The notes below the pieces were generated by a model that ran no database searches, was not told where the DNA came from, and saw nothing but the letters and a program-made list of their open reading frames with translations. Source: DASYKT01 sp035995185 (GTDB lineage: Bacteria > Acidobacteriota > Blastocatellia > Pyrinomonadales > Pyrinomonadaceae). Taken from it: 64,000 nt of DNA. This document shows positions 57,153-64,000 of this stretch, piece after piece; the stretch's first letter is position 1; every line of letters starts with the position of its first letter. The translations under genes and the position numbers were made by a program. Location of the stretch: positions 186,001 through 250,000 of the forward strand of contig DASYKT010000027.1 of assembly GCA_035995185.1 (NCBI GenBank). Reading direction: 5' to 3'.

Positions 57153-57888
57153 ATTCTCCACATCGCGGGTTTTAGCCTGCCTGCTGCTTGCCGCTTACTG
57201 CCTCCTGGCACTGGGCTGCCGCTACGACATGCAGGACCAGCCGCGCTTAAAGGCCTATAAGCAGAGCGATTTCTTTTCCAATGGGATGGGTTCGCGCCTG
57301 CCGGTTGCCGGCACGGTAGCCAGGGGTTACCTGCGCGAAGACAATGCGCTTTACACCGGCAAGAAAGATGTTCTTTCCACCGAAGCGCCGCAGACCATTA
57401 CCGACGCCGAAGGCAACGTTCGCGTGACGACATTTCCTAACGACATCGATTATTTTCCCGTGCCGGTCACCAAGGAGCTTTTAGACCGCGGCGAGGAAAG
57501 ATTCAAGATCTATTGTTCGGTGTGCCACGGCCCGCTGGGCATGGGCGACGGGATGATCGTCCGCCGCGGATTTTCCAAGCCGCCGACCTATCACGATGAC
57601 CGCCTGCGCAATGCGCCGGTCGGACACTTTTTTGATGTAGCCACCAACGGTTCGGGCAAGATGAACGGTTATGCGGCGCAGGTCTCCGTAGCCGACCGCT
57701 GGGCGATCGTCGCCTATATTCGCGCGCTGCAGATCAGCCAGAATCCGAGTGGAATGCCTTCTTTACCGATGGCCAACGGAAGCAATACGAACAGCGCGGC
57801 GAATTCGGCTAATAGACAGACACCAATGAACGCAAATACAAACAGCGCAGCAAATGCGAAACCGAATGCAAACGGAGGTAACCATTAA
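57136..57888 (+). CDS. actE: Alternative complex III subunit ActE, monohaem cytochrome c lipoprotein
   Basis: A 250-residue lipoprotein cytochrome c. The lipobox LLALGC places the lipid anchor at about residue 28, and a single CSVCHG haem site lies at about 126-131. RLKAYKQSDFF and GMIVRRGFSKPPTYHDDRL are family-typical. The last 45 residues are an Asn/Ala-rich low-complexity tail (NTNSAANSANRQ and similar) beyond the conserved domain. GGAGG stands just before the ATG. Confidence 0.94.
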   Translation: MTSMNKFSTSRVLACLLLAAYCLLALGCRYDMQDQPRLKAYKQSDFFSNGMGSRLPVAGTVARGYLREDNALYTGKKDVLSTEAPQTITDAEGNVRVTTFPNDIDYFPVPVTKELLDRGEERFKIYCSVCHGPLGMGDGMIVRRGFSKPPTYHDDRLRNAPVGHFFDVATNGSGKMNGYAAQVSVADRWAIVAYIRALQISQNPSGMPSLPMANGSNTNSAANSANRQTPMNANTNSAANAKPNANGGNH

Positions 57889-59085
57889 GTGAAACATGAT
57901 TTTTCACCTCCGGCGGCAGAGCTAAGCCGCTTTCAAATGCTTTCGCTTGGCGTGGGCGTGATCGGTACCATTCTGCTGCTGATCGGCGCGATGTTCAATC
58001 CTGAACAGGGCCTGCGTTCCTATCTGATCGGTTTTATATTTTGGGGCGGCATGGGCATCGGCTCGCTGGGGCTGCTGCTTTTGCAGCATGTCACGGGCGG
58101 CGCCTGGGGCCTGGTCATTCGCCGGATCGTCGAGGCGGGCTCGCGGACGCTTTTCCCCTGGGTATTTATTTTATCGCTGCCGCTTTTGATATGGACCTCT
58201 ATTCTCTACTTTGGCTGGTTTCACGTCGACCCGAGCGATAAAGTGCTGGTTTGGAAATCGGCCTTCCTTAATCATCCTTTCTTTGTCATCCGCACGGTCA
58301 TTTATTTTCTGTTATGGGGCTTGATGGCCTATATGCTGAATAAATGGTCGCTTGAGCACGATAAGACCGGCGATTGGAAATTGCTCAAGAAGATGACCCA
58401 TTTCAGCGCGCCGATAATAGTGCTTTTCGTGCTGGTAGTGACTTTTGCTTCGGTCGATTGGGTGATGTCGCTTGACCCGCACTGGTTCTCTACCATCTAC
58501 GGGCTTTTGTTCCTGATCGGCTGGGGGCTCAGCTGCCTGGCGTTTGTCATCACGATCCTGAGCTGGCTGGTGCAGCGCGAACCGATGAAACATGTTCTCG
58601 GCCCGCGGCATTTTCACGACATCGGAAAGCTGATGCTGGCGTTCACGATGGTCTGGGCCTATTTCAACCTGTCGCAGTACCTGATCATCTGGTCGGGCAA
58701 CCTGCCGGAAGAAACTACCTGGTACCTGACGCGTTCGAGAGGCGGTTGGGGAGTGGTCGGAGTCATCGTTATCCTGTTCCACTTTGCTTTCCCGTTCGTG
58801 ATCCTGCTGTCGCGCGATGTCAAGCGGAATTTCCGCTGGATCTCGATGATGGCGATCTTCATTTTATGTATGCGGGTGATCGATCTTTTCTACCTGATCG
58901 GGCCAAACCCGATGAAGAGCATCCCCGGCACCGATTTTCATATCAGCTGGATGGATTTTGTCGCGCCGATCGCCGTAGGCGGATTGTGGCTCTGGTGGTT
59001 CTTTGGCGAATTAAAACGCCGGCCACTGATGCCGCCCAACGATCCGTTCATTGAAACCGCCATCGAACACGGAAAGCAGCATTGA
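57889..59085 (+). CDS. actF: Alternative complex III subunit ActF, second NrfD-like membrane protein
   Basis: A 398-residue integral membrane protein of the NrfD-like family, paralogous to ActC and completing the membrane core of ACIII. About ten helices are visible; SVDWVMSLDPHWFSTIYGLL (about 185-204) is the diagnostic segment. It starts with GTG directly after the actE stop, with GGAGGTAACC upstream. Its 3' end runs into the next gene's leader. Confidence 0.95.
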   Translation: MKHDFSPPAAELSRFQMLSLGVGVIGTILLLIGAMFNPEQGLRSYLIGFIFWGGMGIGSLGLLLLQHVTGGAWGLVIRRIVEAGSRTLFPWVFILSLPLLIWTSILYFGWFHVDPSDKVLVWKSAFLNHPFFVIRTVIYFLLWGLMAYMLNKWSLEHDKTGDWKLLKKMTHFSAPIIVLFVLVVTFASVDWVMSLDPHWFSTIYGLLFLIGWGLSCLAFVITILSWLVQREPMKHVLGPRHFHDIGKLMLAFTMVWAYFNLSQYLIIWSGNLPEETTWYLTRSRGGWGVVGVIVILFHFAFPFVILLSRDVKRNFRWISMMAIFILCMRVIDLFYLIGPNPMKSIPGTDFHISWMDFVAPIAVGGLWLWWFFGELKRRPLMPPNDPFIETAIEHGKQH

Positions 59086-59099
59086 TCCCAGAGGAAGTT

Positions 59100-59630
59100 A
59101 TGTCGAAACCGAAAAAAGTTGAAATAGATCTGAGCAGGCCTTACGAGGAAAATGATATTAAGCTGCGCGGCACTGTCATTTTTTGCGCCGTCACGTTCTT
59201 GATGATCCTTTTCTCATTTGTCTCGATGTATTTCGTGAATAAATGGGTAGAGGCGGGAATGGCGGATTACGATAAGAAAAATGAAAAGCCGATGGCTTTT
59301 ACCAAGGAAGAAAGGCTTCCGCCGGAACCGCGCCTGCAGCTGGCGCCGGGTTTTGGCGTCGGCGAAGGCGAGAACAGGATCAATCTCGAACTGTTAAATC
59401 CGCACGCGGAATACTGGGAAGTCAGAAAACGCTGGAACCAGCTCGAGAAGGAAGGCGCGAAAGATCCGCACACCGGCGCGGTGATCGCGATCCCGGTGGC
59501 GGAAGCCAAGGCAAAATTATTGGAAAAGGGCGAGAAGCAGCGGCCGGCTGAAGACGCCCAAAAAGCTATGCAGGACGCAAGTTCGATCTATTCGGGATCG
59601 AGTTCCGGCAGAGTGATGACCGGCAGATAA
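59100..59630 (+). CDS. Small membrane-anchored protein between actF and sco
   Basis: A 176-residue protein with a short cytoplasmic start, one transmembrane helix (about 26-48) and a hydrophilic extracytoplasmic domain (EPRLQLAPGFGVGEGENRIN and similar), ending in a Ser/Gly-rich tail. Its place matches small unnamed subunits or assembly proteins often found in ACIII/oxidase operons (ActG-like), but I do not recognise the family. GAGGAAG precedes ATG 59100, so this start is preferred. Confidence 0.75.
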   Translation: MSKPKKVEIDLSRPYEENDIKLRGTVIFCAVTFLMILFSFVSMYFVNKWVEAGMADYDKKNEKPMAFTKEERLPPEPRLQLAPGFGVGEGENRINLELLNPHAEYWEVRKRWNQLEKEGAKDPHTGAVIAIPVAEAKAKLLEKGEKQRPAEDAQKAMQDASSIYSGSSSGRVMTGR

Positions 59631-59639
59631 GAAGGAAAG

Positions 59640-60551
59640 ATGAAAAGAGTTTCAGCATTTTTGAAACAGGCGGCGCTTATCGCCGCAGTCCTATCGATCT
59701 TTGTTTCCGGCGGGGATGCGCAGCGGCTCGAACATTATAATTCACCGCTTTATTCGCCGAAGAATTACGATCCCAGCGAGACTTCGGGAAACGGTTTGCC
59801 CGACGCTTTGCAGAACATCGGGATCGAACAGAAGCTGAACGAACAGCTTCCTTTGGAAACCCAGTTAAAGGACGAGAACGGAAACCCCGTAAAACTCGGA
59901 CAGTTCTTTGGAAATAAAAAACCCGTCATCCTGGCCTTGGTTTATTACGAATGCCCGATGCTTTGCAACGAGGTTCTTAACGGGCTGGTCGGCGGCCTGA
60001 AAGGAATTTCCTTTAACGCGGGAAAAGAATTCGACGTGGTGGCGATCAGTTTTGACGCGCGGGAAAACGATAAGGCCGGTTTGGCGCTGAGAAAAAAGGA
60101 AAATTATCTCGCGCGCTACGACCGCAAGGATGCGGAAAACGGCTGGCATTTTTTGACCGGCGATCAGGCCGCGATAGACGCGGTAACAAAAGCCGCCGGG
60201 TTTAACTATCGCTGGGATGAAAAGACCGGCCAGTTTGCCCATGCTGCCGGGGTGATGGTGGTGACGCCGGAAGGAAAGATGGCCCGGTATTTTTACGGGG
60301 TCGAGTATGCGCCGAAAGATATCAAGTTCGGCTTGATGGAGGCGTCGCAGGAAAAGATCGGATCGCCGGTGGATCAGCTGGCCCTTTATTGCTATCACTA
60401 CGATCCGGCGACCGGGAAATACGGACTTGTAATTTTGAACATCATCAGGCTCGGCGGGGTGTTCACGATCTTAGGAATGGGAATCATGTTCGTTGTTTTT
60501 TGGCAGCGCAACAAACATAGAAAAACAGATTTGAACGAAAATTTATCATAA
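59640..60551 (+). CDS. SCO1/SenC-family copper chaperone
   Basis: Delivers copper to the CuA site of the oxidase. The thioredoxin-like domain has the copper-binding CPMLC (Cys105 and Cys109) and the partner His201 (QFAHAAGV). A signal peptide (about 1-27, to GDAQ) and a C-terminal transmembrane helix (about 260-285) mark it as a periplasm-facing anchored protein. It stands directly before coxB, its expected client. Confidence 0.95.
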   Translation: MKRVSAFLKQAALIAAVLSIFVSGGDAQRLEHYNSPLYSPKNYDPSETSGNGLPDALQNIGIEQKLNEQLPLETQLKDENGNPVKLGQFFGNKKPVILALVYYECPMLCNEVLNGLVGGLKGISFNAGKEFDVVAISFDARENDKAGLALRKKENYLARYDRKDAENGWHFLTGDQAAIDAVTKAAGFNYRWDEKTGQFAHAAGVMVVTPEGKMARYFYGVEYAPKDIKFGLMEASQEKIGSPVDQLALYCYHYDPATGKYGLVILNIIRLGGVFTILGMGIMFVVFWQRNKHRKTDLNENLS

Positions 60552-60556
60552 TTGTT

Positions 60557-61654
60557 ATGCAGAATGCTCCATTTCCATTATGGCCCGAACAAGCGTCCAC
60601 ATTTGCGTGGCAGGTCGATGCCTTGTTCGTCTACATCACGCTGATCTGCCTTTTCTTTGGGGTAGGCTCGGTGGCGGCGGTTATCTACTTTGCGCTGAAA
60701 TATCGCGAGAAGAGAAGATTTGCCGTGCCCGATCCGATCCACGGGTCTGATCTGCTGGAGCTAACCTGGACGGGCATCCCGTTCGTGTTGGCGCTGACCA
60801 TTTTTGTCTTCGGGACCATCGTCTTTTACCAGCTCTACAGTATGCCCGCCGACGGCATGGAAGTGTACGTCGTCGGAAAGCAGTGGATGTGGAAGTTTCA
60901 GCACAGCACCGGTCAGCGCGAGATAAACGAACTGCATATTCCCGTCAACCGGCGGGTCAAGCTGACGATGACCACCGAGGACGTTTTACACGATGTTTTT
61001 ATTCCGGCGTTTCGCACCAAGGCTGACGTCGTTCCCGGCAGGTACACGCATCTTTGGTTTGAAGCGACCAAGCCGGGCAAATATCGCCTCTATTGCGCGG
61101 AATACTGCGGCCTGAACCACTCCGGAATGGGCGGCTGGGTCTATGTAATGGAACAGCGCGATTTTGACAACTGGCTCAGCGGAAACGCGACCAGCCAATC
61201 GCCGATCGAAGCCGGCAAAGAATTATTTCAGGCAAAACTTCAGTGTTCGTCCTGCCATTTGGATAACGGTGCCGGGCGCGGCCCGAAATTGACGGGGATC
61301 GTCGGCAAACCGGTAAAACTCAACAACGGCGAGACCATCACGGTCGATGAAACTTACCTGCGCGAATCGATCCTTAATTCGCAAAAGCAGGTTGTGGACG
61401 GTTATACGCCGATCATGCCGACCTTCAAGGGCCAGGTGAATGAAGAACAATTACTGAGTCTCATTGCTTATATCAAATCGCTGAGCGGGGACACTTCAGG
61501 AATCACGGCGGCGCCGGCGGCAAGCTCGACAAGTTCTTCCTCGACACAGGGAGCATCTCCACCAGGAGCAGGAAACTCCAACGCGGCGGGAAACACTCAA
61601 ACGAGAACTACAACAGGGGGGCAAGCGAATCCTCACGCTAAAGACGGAAGGTAG
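60557..61654 (+). CDS. coxB: Cytochrome c oxidase subunit II with fused cytochrome c (caa3 type)
   Basis: A 365-residue subunit II. Two N-terminal helices (about 20-45 and 70-92) precede the CuA domain with ligands His145, Cys180, Glu182, Cys184, His188 and Met191 (CAEYCGLNHSGM). A C-terminal cytochrome c domain has CSSCH at 230-234 and Met in IMPTFKG. The end is a Ser/Thr/Asn/Ala-rich tail of about 50 residues. The fused haem makes this a caa3-type oxidase, able to take electrons directly from ACIII. Confidence 0.96.
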   Translation: MQNAPFPLWPEQASTFAWQVDALFVYITLICLFFGVGSVAAVIYFALKYREKRRFAVPDPIHGSDLLELTWTGIPFVLALTIFVFGTIVFYQLYSMPADGMEVYVVGKQWMWKFQHSTGQREINELHIPVNRRVKLTMTTEDVLHDVFIPAFRTKADVVPGRYTHLWFEATKPGKYRLYCAEYCGLNHSGMGGWVYVMEQRDFDNWLSGNATSQSPIEAGKELFQAKLQCSSCHLDNGAGRGPKLTGIVGKPVKLNNGETITVDETYLRESILNSQKQVVDGYTPIMPTFKGQVNEEQLLSLIAYIKSLSGDTSGITAAPAASSTSSSSTQGASPPGAGNSNAAGNTQTRTTTGGQANPHAKDGR

Positions 61655-61656
61655 AT

Positions 61657-63330
61657 ATGGAAAGTATACTGACAGAGGCGCAGATAGCGGCACAATCATC
61701 GCCGGAAGCGCCTAAACTAAATTACCTGACCAATGGACACAGCGTGGCGTCCTGGCTGCTCACACGCGATCATAAACGCATCGCGATACTTTATTTGATA
61801 AGTATCTCCGTTTTCTTTATGGTCGGCGGGCTGTTTGCCGCGACGATCCGTCTGGAATTGCTCACGCCGCACAGCGATCTGCTCGATCCCGCCACGTACA
61901 ATCGCGTCTTTACGGCGCACGGGATCATTATGGTCTTTTTGTTCCTGATCCCGTCGATACCGGCGACACTTGGGAATTTTCTGATCCCGATCATGATCGG
62001 CGCCAAGGACCTGGCATTTCCGCGCATCAATCTGTTGAGCTGGTATTTGTACATTATCGGGGCGGCCTTTGCTCTTTACGCGCTGATGCAGGGCGGCGTC
62101 GATACCGGCTGGACGTTTTACGCGCCGTATTCGACCACGTTCTCCAACGGTTATGTTATCGCGACCGGCTTGGGCGCCTTCATCGTCGGATTTTCTTCGA
62201 TCACGACGGGACTTAATTTTATCGTCACGATCCATACGATGCGCGCGCCGGGAATGACCTGGTTCAAGATGCCGCTGTTCGTCTGGGCGCACTATGCCAC
62301 CAGCATCATGATGATGCTCGGCACGCCGGTCATCGCCATCACTCTTTTGCTGATGGTGCTGGAAAGATTTGCCCACATCGGTATTTTCGATCCGGCTATC
62401 GGCGGCGATCCGATCCTGTTCCAGCACTTGTTCTGGTTCTACTCGCACCCGGCCGTATATATCATGGTCCTGCCGGGAATGGGCGTGGTCAGCGAACTGA
62501 TCTCGTCGTTCTCGCGCAAGAGAATTTTCGGATACGTCTTCGTCGCCTTTTCCAGTATCGCGATCGCCGTGATCGGATTTCTGGTATGGGGACACCATAT
62601 GTTCGTCAGCGGCCAATCGGTTTATGCCAGTTTGGTTTTCTCGCTGCTCACGCTGATCGTGGCGGTCCCTTCGGCGGTCAAGATCTTTAACTGGACAGCG
62701 ACGCTTTACAAAGGCTCGATCTCTTACGAGACGCCGATGCTTTACGCTTTCGGTTTTATCGGATTGTTTCTGATCGGCGGGCTGACCGGCCTTTATCTCG
62801 CCGCGGCCGGAATGGATATCCACTTAAGCGACACATATTTTATCGTGGCGCACTTCCATTACGTGATGGTGGGCGGGCAGGTTATCGCTTATCTCGGCGG
62901 ACTGCATCTGTGGTGGCCGAAAATGACCGGCAAGATGTACTCGGAATTTTGGGGCAAGATCTCTGCAATGCTTGTCTTTATTGGGTTTAACTTAACATTC
63001 TTTCCGCAGTTCCTGCTTGGTTATCTGGGAATGCCGCGTCGTTACGCCGCCTACCCGGAAGAGTTACAGGTGCTTAATATTTTCTCGAGCGCGGGCGCGA
63101 CCATCCTCGGCATCGGAATGCTGCTGCCGGTCATTTACCTGACGGCGTCGCTTTTCAGCAAGAGAAACGCCGGGGCCAATCCGTGGTTTTTGCCGGGGCT
63201 GGAGTGGAGAATTCCTTCGCCGCCGCCGACCGAGAACTTTGAGAAAACGCCTGTTGTTACCTGGGAAGCTTACGATTTCGGAAAGGACAACGGTCTCGAG
63301 ATCAAGGAAGCCGAAGATTTTTTTAGTTAG
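61657..63330 (+). CDS. coxA: Cytochrome c oxidase subunit I, A2-type
   Basis: The 557-residue catalytic subunit, with twelve helices, haems a and a3, and CuB. Ligands are His88 (FTAHGIIM), His264 with Tyr268 (YSHPAVY), His313 and His314 (WGHHMF), and the C-terminal haem histidines in VAHFHYVM. The segment FWFYSHPAVY (260-268) has Tyr-Ser instead of the Gly-x-x-Glu arrangement of the mitochondrial type, the hallmark of A2-type proton-pumping oxidases such as those of Rhodothermus and Thermus. It starts three bases after coxB. Confidence 0.97.
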   Translation: MESILTEAQIAAQSSPEAPKLNYLTNGHSVASWLLTRDHKRIAILYLISISVFFMVGGLFAATIRLELLTPHSDLLDPATYNRVFTAHGIIMVFLFLIPSIPATLGNFLIPIMIGAKDLAFPRINLLSWYLYIIGAAFALYALMQGGVDTGWTFYAPYSTTFSNGYVIATGLGAFIVGFSSITTGLNFIVTIHTMRAPGMTWFKMPLFVWAHYATSIMMMLGTPVIAITLLLMVLERFAHIGIFDPAIGGDPILFQHLFWFYSHPAVYIMVLPGMGVVSELISSFSRKRIFGYVFVAFSSIAIAVIGFLVWGHHMFVSGQSVYASLVFSLLTLIVAVPSAVKIFNWTATLYKGSISYETPMLYAFGFIGLFLIGGLTGLYLAAAGMDIHLSDTYFIVAHFHYVMVGGQVIAYLGGLHLWWPKMTGKMYSEFWGKISAMLVFIGFNLTFFPQFLLGYLGMPRRYAAYPEELQVLNIFSSAGATILGIGMLLPVIYLTASLFSKRNAGANPWFLPGLEWRIPSPPPTENFEKTPVVTWEAYDFGKDNGLEIKEAEDFFS

Positions 63331-63359
63331 GAAATTAAAAATTTAATAGGTTGAAATAA

Positions 63360-64000
63360 ATGTCAGCAAAAGTCGAAGCACACGGTGCCGAACATCACTA
63401 TCATCCGCCGGGCCTCCAGCATCAATTCGATGACATGGCCCAGCAGAAGGATTCTACCTCGATCGGAATGTGGGCATTCCTGGCTCAGGAAATAATGTTC
63501 TTTGGCGGTGTTTTCACTGCATACCTGGTCTATCGCGCGAAATTTCCGATGGCCTTTGCCGCCGGCAGTAATCACCTTGACGTGGTGCTCGGCGCGCTCA
63601 ATACGGTGGTCCTCATCGTCAGCAGTTTGACGATGGCCCTGACCGTGTATTTTGCGCAGAAGAACAACCGCAACATGCAGGTGATCTTTATCATCCTGAC
63701 GATGATCCTGGGTTCGACATTTTTGGTCGTAAAATATTTTGAGTATAAAGAAAAGTGGCAGGACGGGCTGGTTCCGGTAGCAGGCTGGAATCATAAGGTG
63801 AGCCCGGAAGAGATGACGGCTGAAGAGCACGCCGCTCCGGCCGCCGGCGCTCATAAGCTTAATGCTGAATCCGCCGCGTACGAAGCCAGCGAAGAATTCA
63901 GGACAAAGGCCCGCCGCGGGGAATTTCGCTGGGCGGATTCTTCACTGGCCAGGCAGGCCGAACACGGCCACGAGGGCAAGGGATTTTTGACAGCCGACGA
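63360..64000 (+). CDS. coxC: Cytochrome c oxidase subunit III (partial, cut by window end)
   Basis: The first 213 residues of a CoxC-like protein, beginning MSAKVEAHGAEHHYHPPGL. Helices follow at DSTSIGMWAFLAQEIMFFGG and VVLGALNTVVLIVSSLTMAL. QEIMFFGG and the KYFEYKEK segment are subunit III signatures. After it comes an unusually long hydrophilic loop (from about residue 145, rich in Ala, Glu and His) that extends to the window edge. The start at 63360 follows coxA by 29 bases. It presumably completes the oxidase. Confidence 0.9.
   Translation, partial: MSAKVEAHGAEHHYHPPGLQHQFDDMAQQKDSTSIGMWAFLAQEIMFFGGVFTAYLVYRAKFPMAFAAGSNHLDVVLGALNTVVLIVSSLTMALTVYFAQKNNRNMQVIFIILTMILGSTFLVVKYFEYKEKWQDGLVPVAGWNHKVSPEEMTAEEHAAPAAGAHKLNAESAAYEASEEFRTKARRGEFRWADSSLARQAEHGHEGKGFLTAD

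Noticed and set aside
61717..62823. Long antisense frame opposite coxA
   Set aside because: The sense strand encodes an unmistakable oxidase subunit; the antisense product is Asp/Arg/Gln/His-rich low complexity, typical of a shadow of membrane-protein codons.

Overview
The window looks like one continuous piece of a bacterial chromosome, most likely an Acidobacteriota of the class Blastocatellia (Pyrinomonadaceae-like). That placement is inference. It rests on alternative complex III followed by a caa3 oxidase, a phenylalanine/tyrosine catabolic cluster, a GH92 glycosidase, WG-repeat, CHAD and zinc-ribbon proteins, moderate G+C by eye, and very many dispersed palindromic repeats. I saw no rRNA, tRNA, CRISPR array or prophage.

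Layout. 1-3.8 kb (minus): a tightly coupled molybdenum operon, fdhD (frameshifted), an FdhF/YdeP-type oxidoreductase and mobA (cut by the window start). 4.2-7.2 kb: a secreted GH92 mannosidase. 7.2-8.1 kb: no gene, but a palindromic element and a possible structured RNA. 8.1-17.4 kb (minus): aromatic amino-acid degradation (fahA, an unknown conserved protein, hmgA, hppD, phhA), interspersed with a zinc-ribbon protein, an SDR, a methyltransferase and an IS200-type element. A divergent Lrp/AsnC regulator sits at 17.5 kb beside a long near-palindrome. 18-26.5 kb: mixed housekeeping and secreted proteins, including an acyl-CoA synthetase carrying two repeat copies inside its reading frame. 26.8-36.9 kb (plus): lysine/diaminopimelate genes lysC, a dapE-like M20 peptidase, dapB, dapA and dapD (succinylase route), mixed with an esterase lipoprotein, two DUF4440-like secreted proteins, a peroxiredoxin, a lipid kinase-like protein and a phosphoesterase. 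37-39.4 kb: a methyltransferase and an aminotransferase. 39.5-40.5 kb: three tandem secreted ten-cysteine peptides. 40.9-46.3 kb: asd, a REP-associated transposase, purB with a hicAB island at its 3' end, a DUF4870 protein, purS and purQ. 46.4-49.5 kb: a GHMP kinase, a DedA protein and a ROK kinase. 49.9-64 kb (plus): actABC, a glycosyltransferase-like gene, actDEF, a small membrane protein, sco, coxB, coxA and coxC (cut by the window end).

How it works together. The act/cox block is a complete quinol-to-oxygen respiratory module: ACIII oxidises quinol, cytochrome domains pass electrons on, and the caa3 oxidase reduces oxygen, with SCO for copper delivery. The aromatic cluster takes phenylalanine to fumarate and acetoacetate, although no maleylacetoacetate isomerase is visible. 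asd and the lysC/dap genes supply diaminopimelate for lysine and cell wall.

The most unusual signal is the repeat landscape. At least five families of paired palindromes occupy the gaps. One family has entered the reading frames of hppD and an acyl-CoA synthetase, another supplies the C-terminal codons of three proteins, and two HUH transposases each sit between mirror-image palindromes. The best candidates for something undescribed are the cysteine-rich peptide triplet, the in-frame palindromic elements, and the hicAB island flanked by a duplicated purB 3' end.
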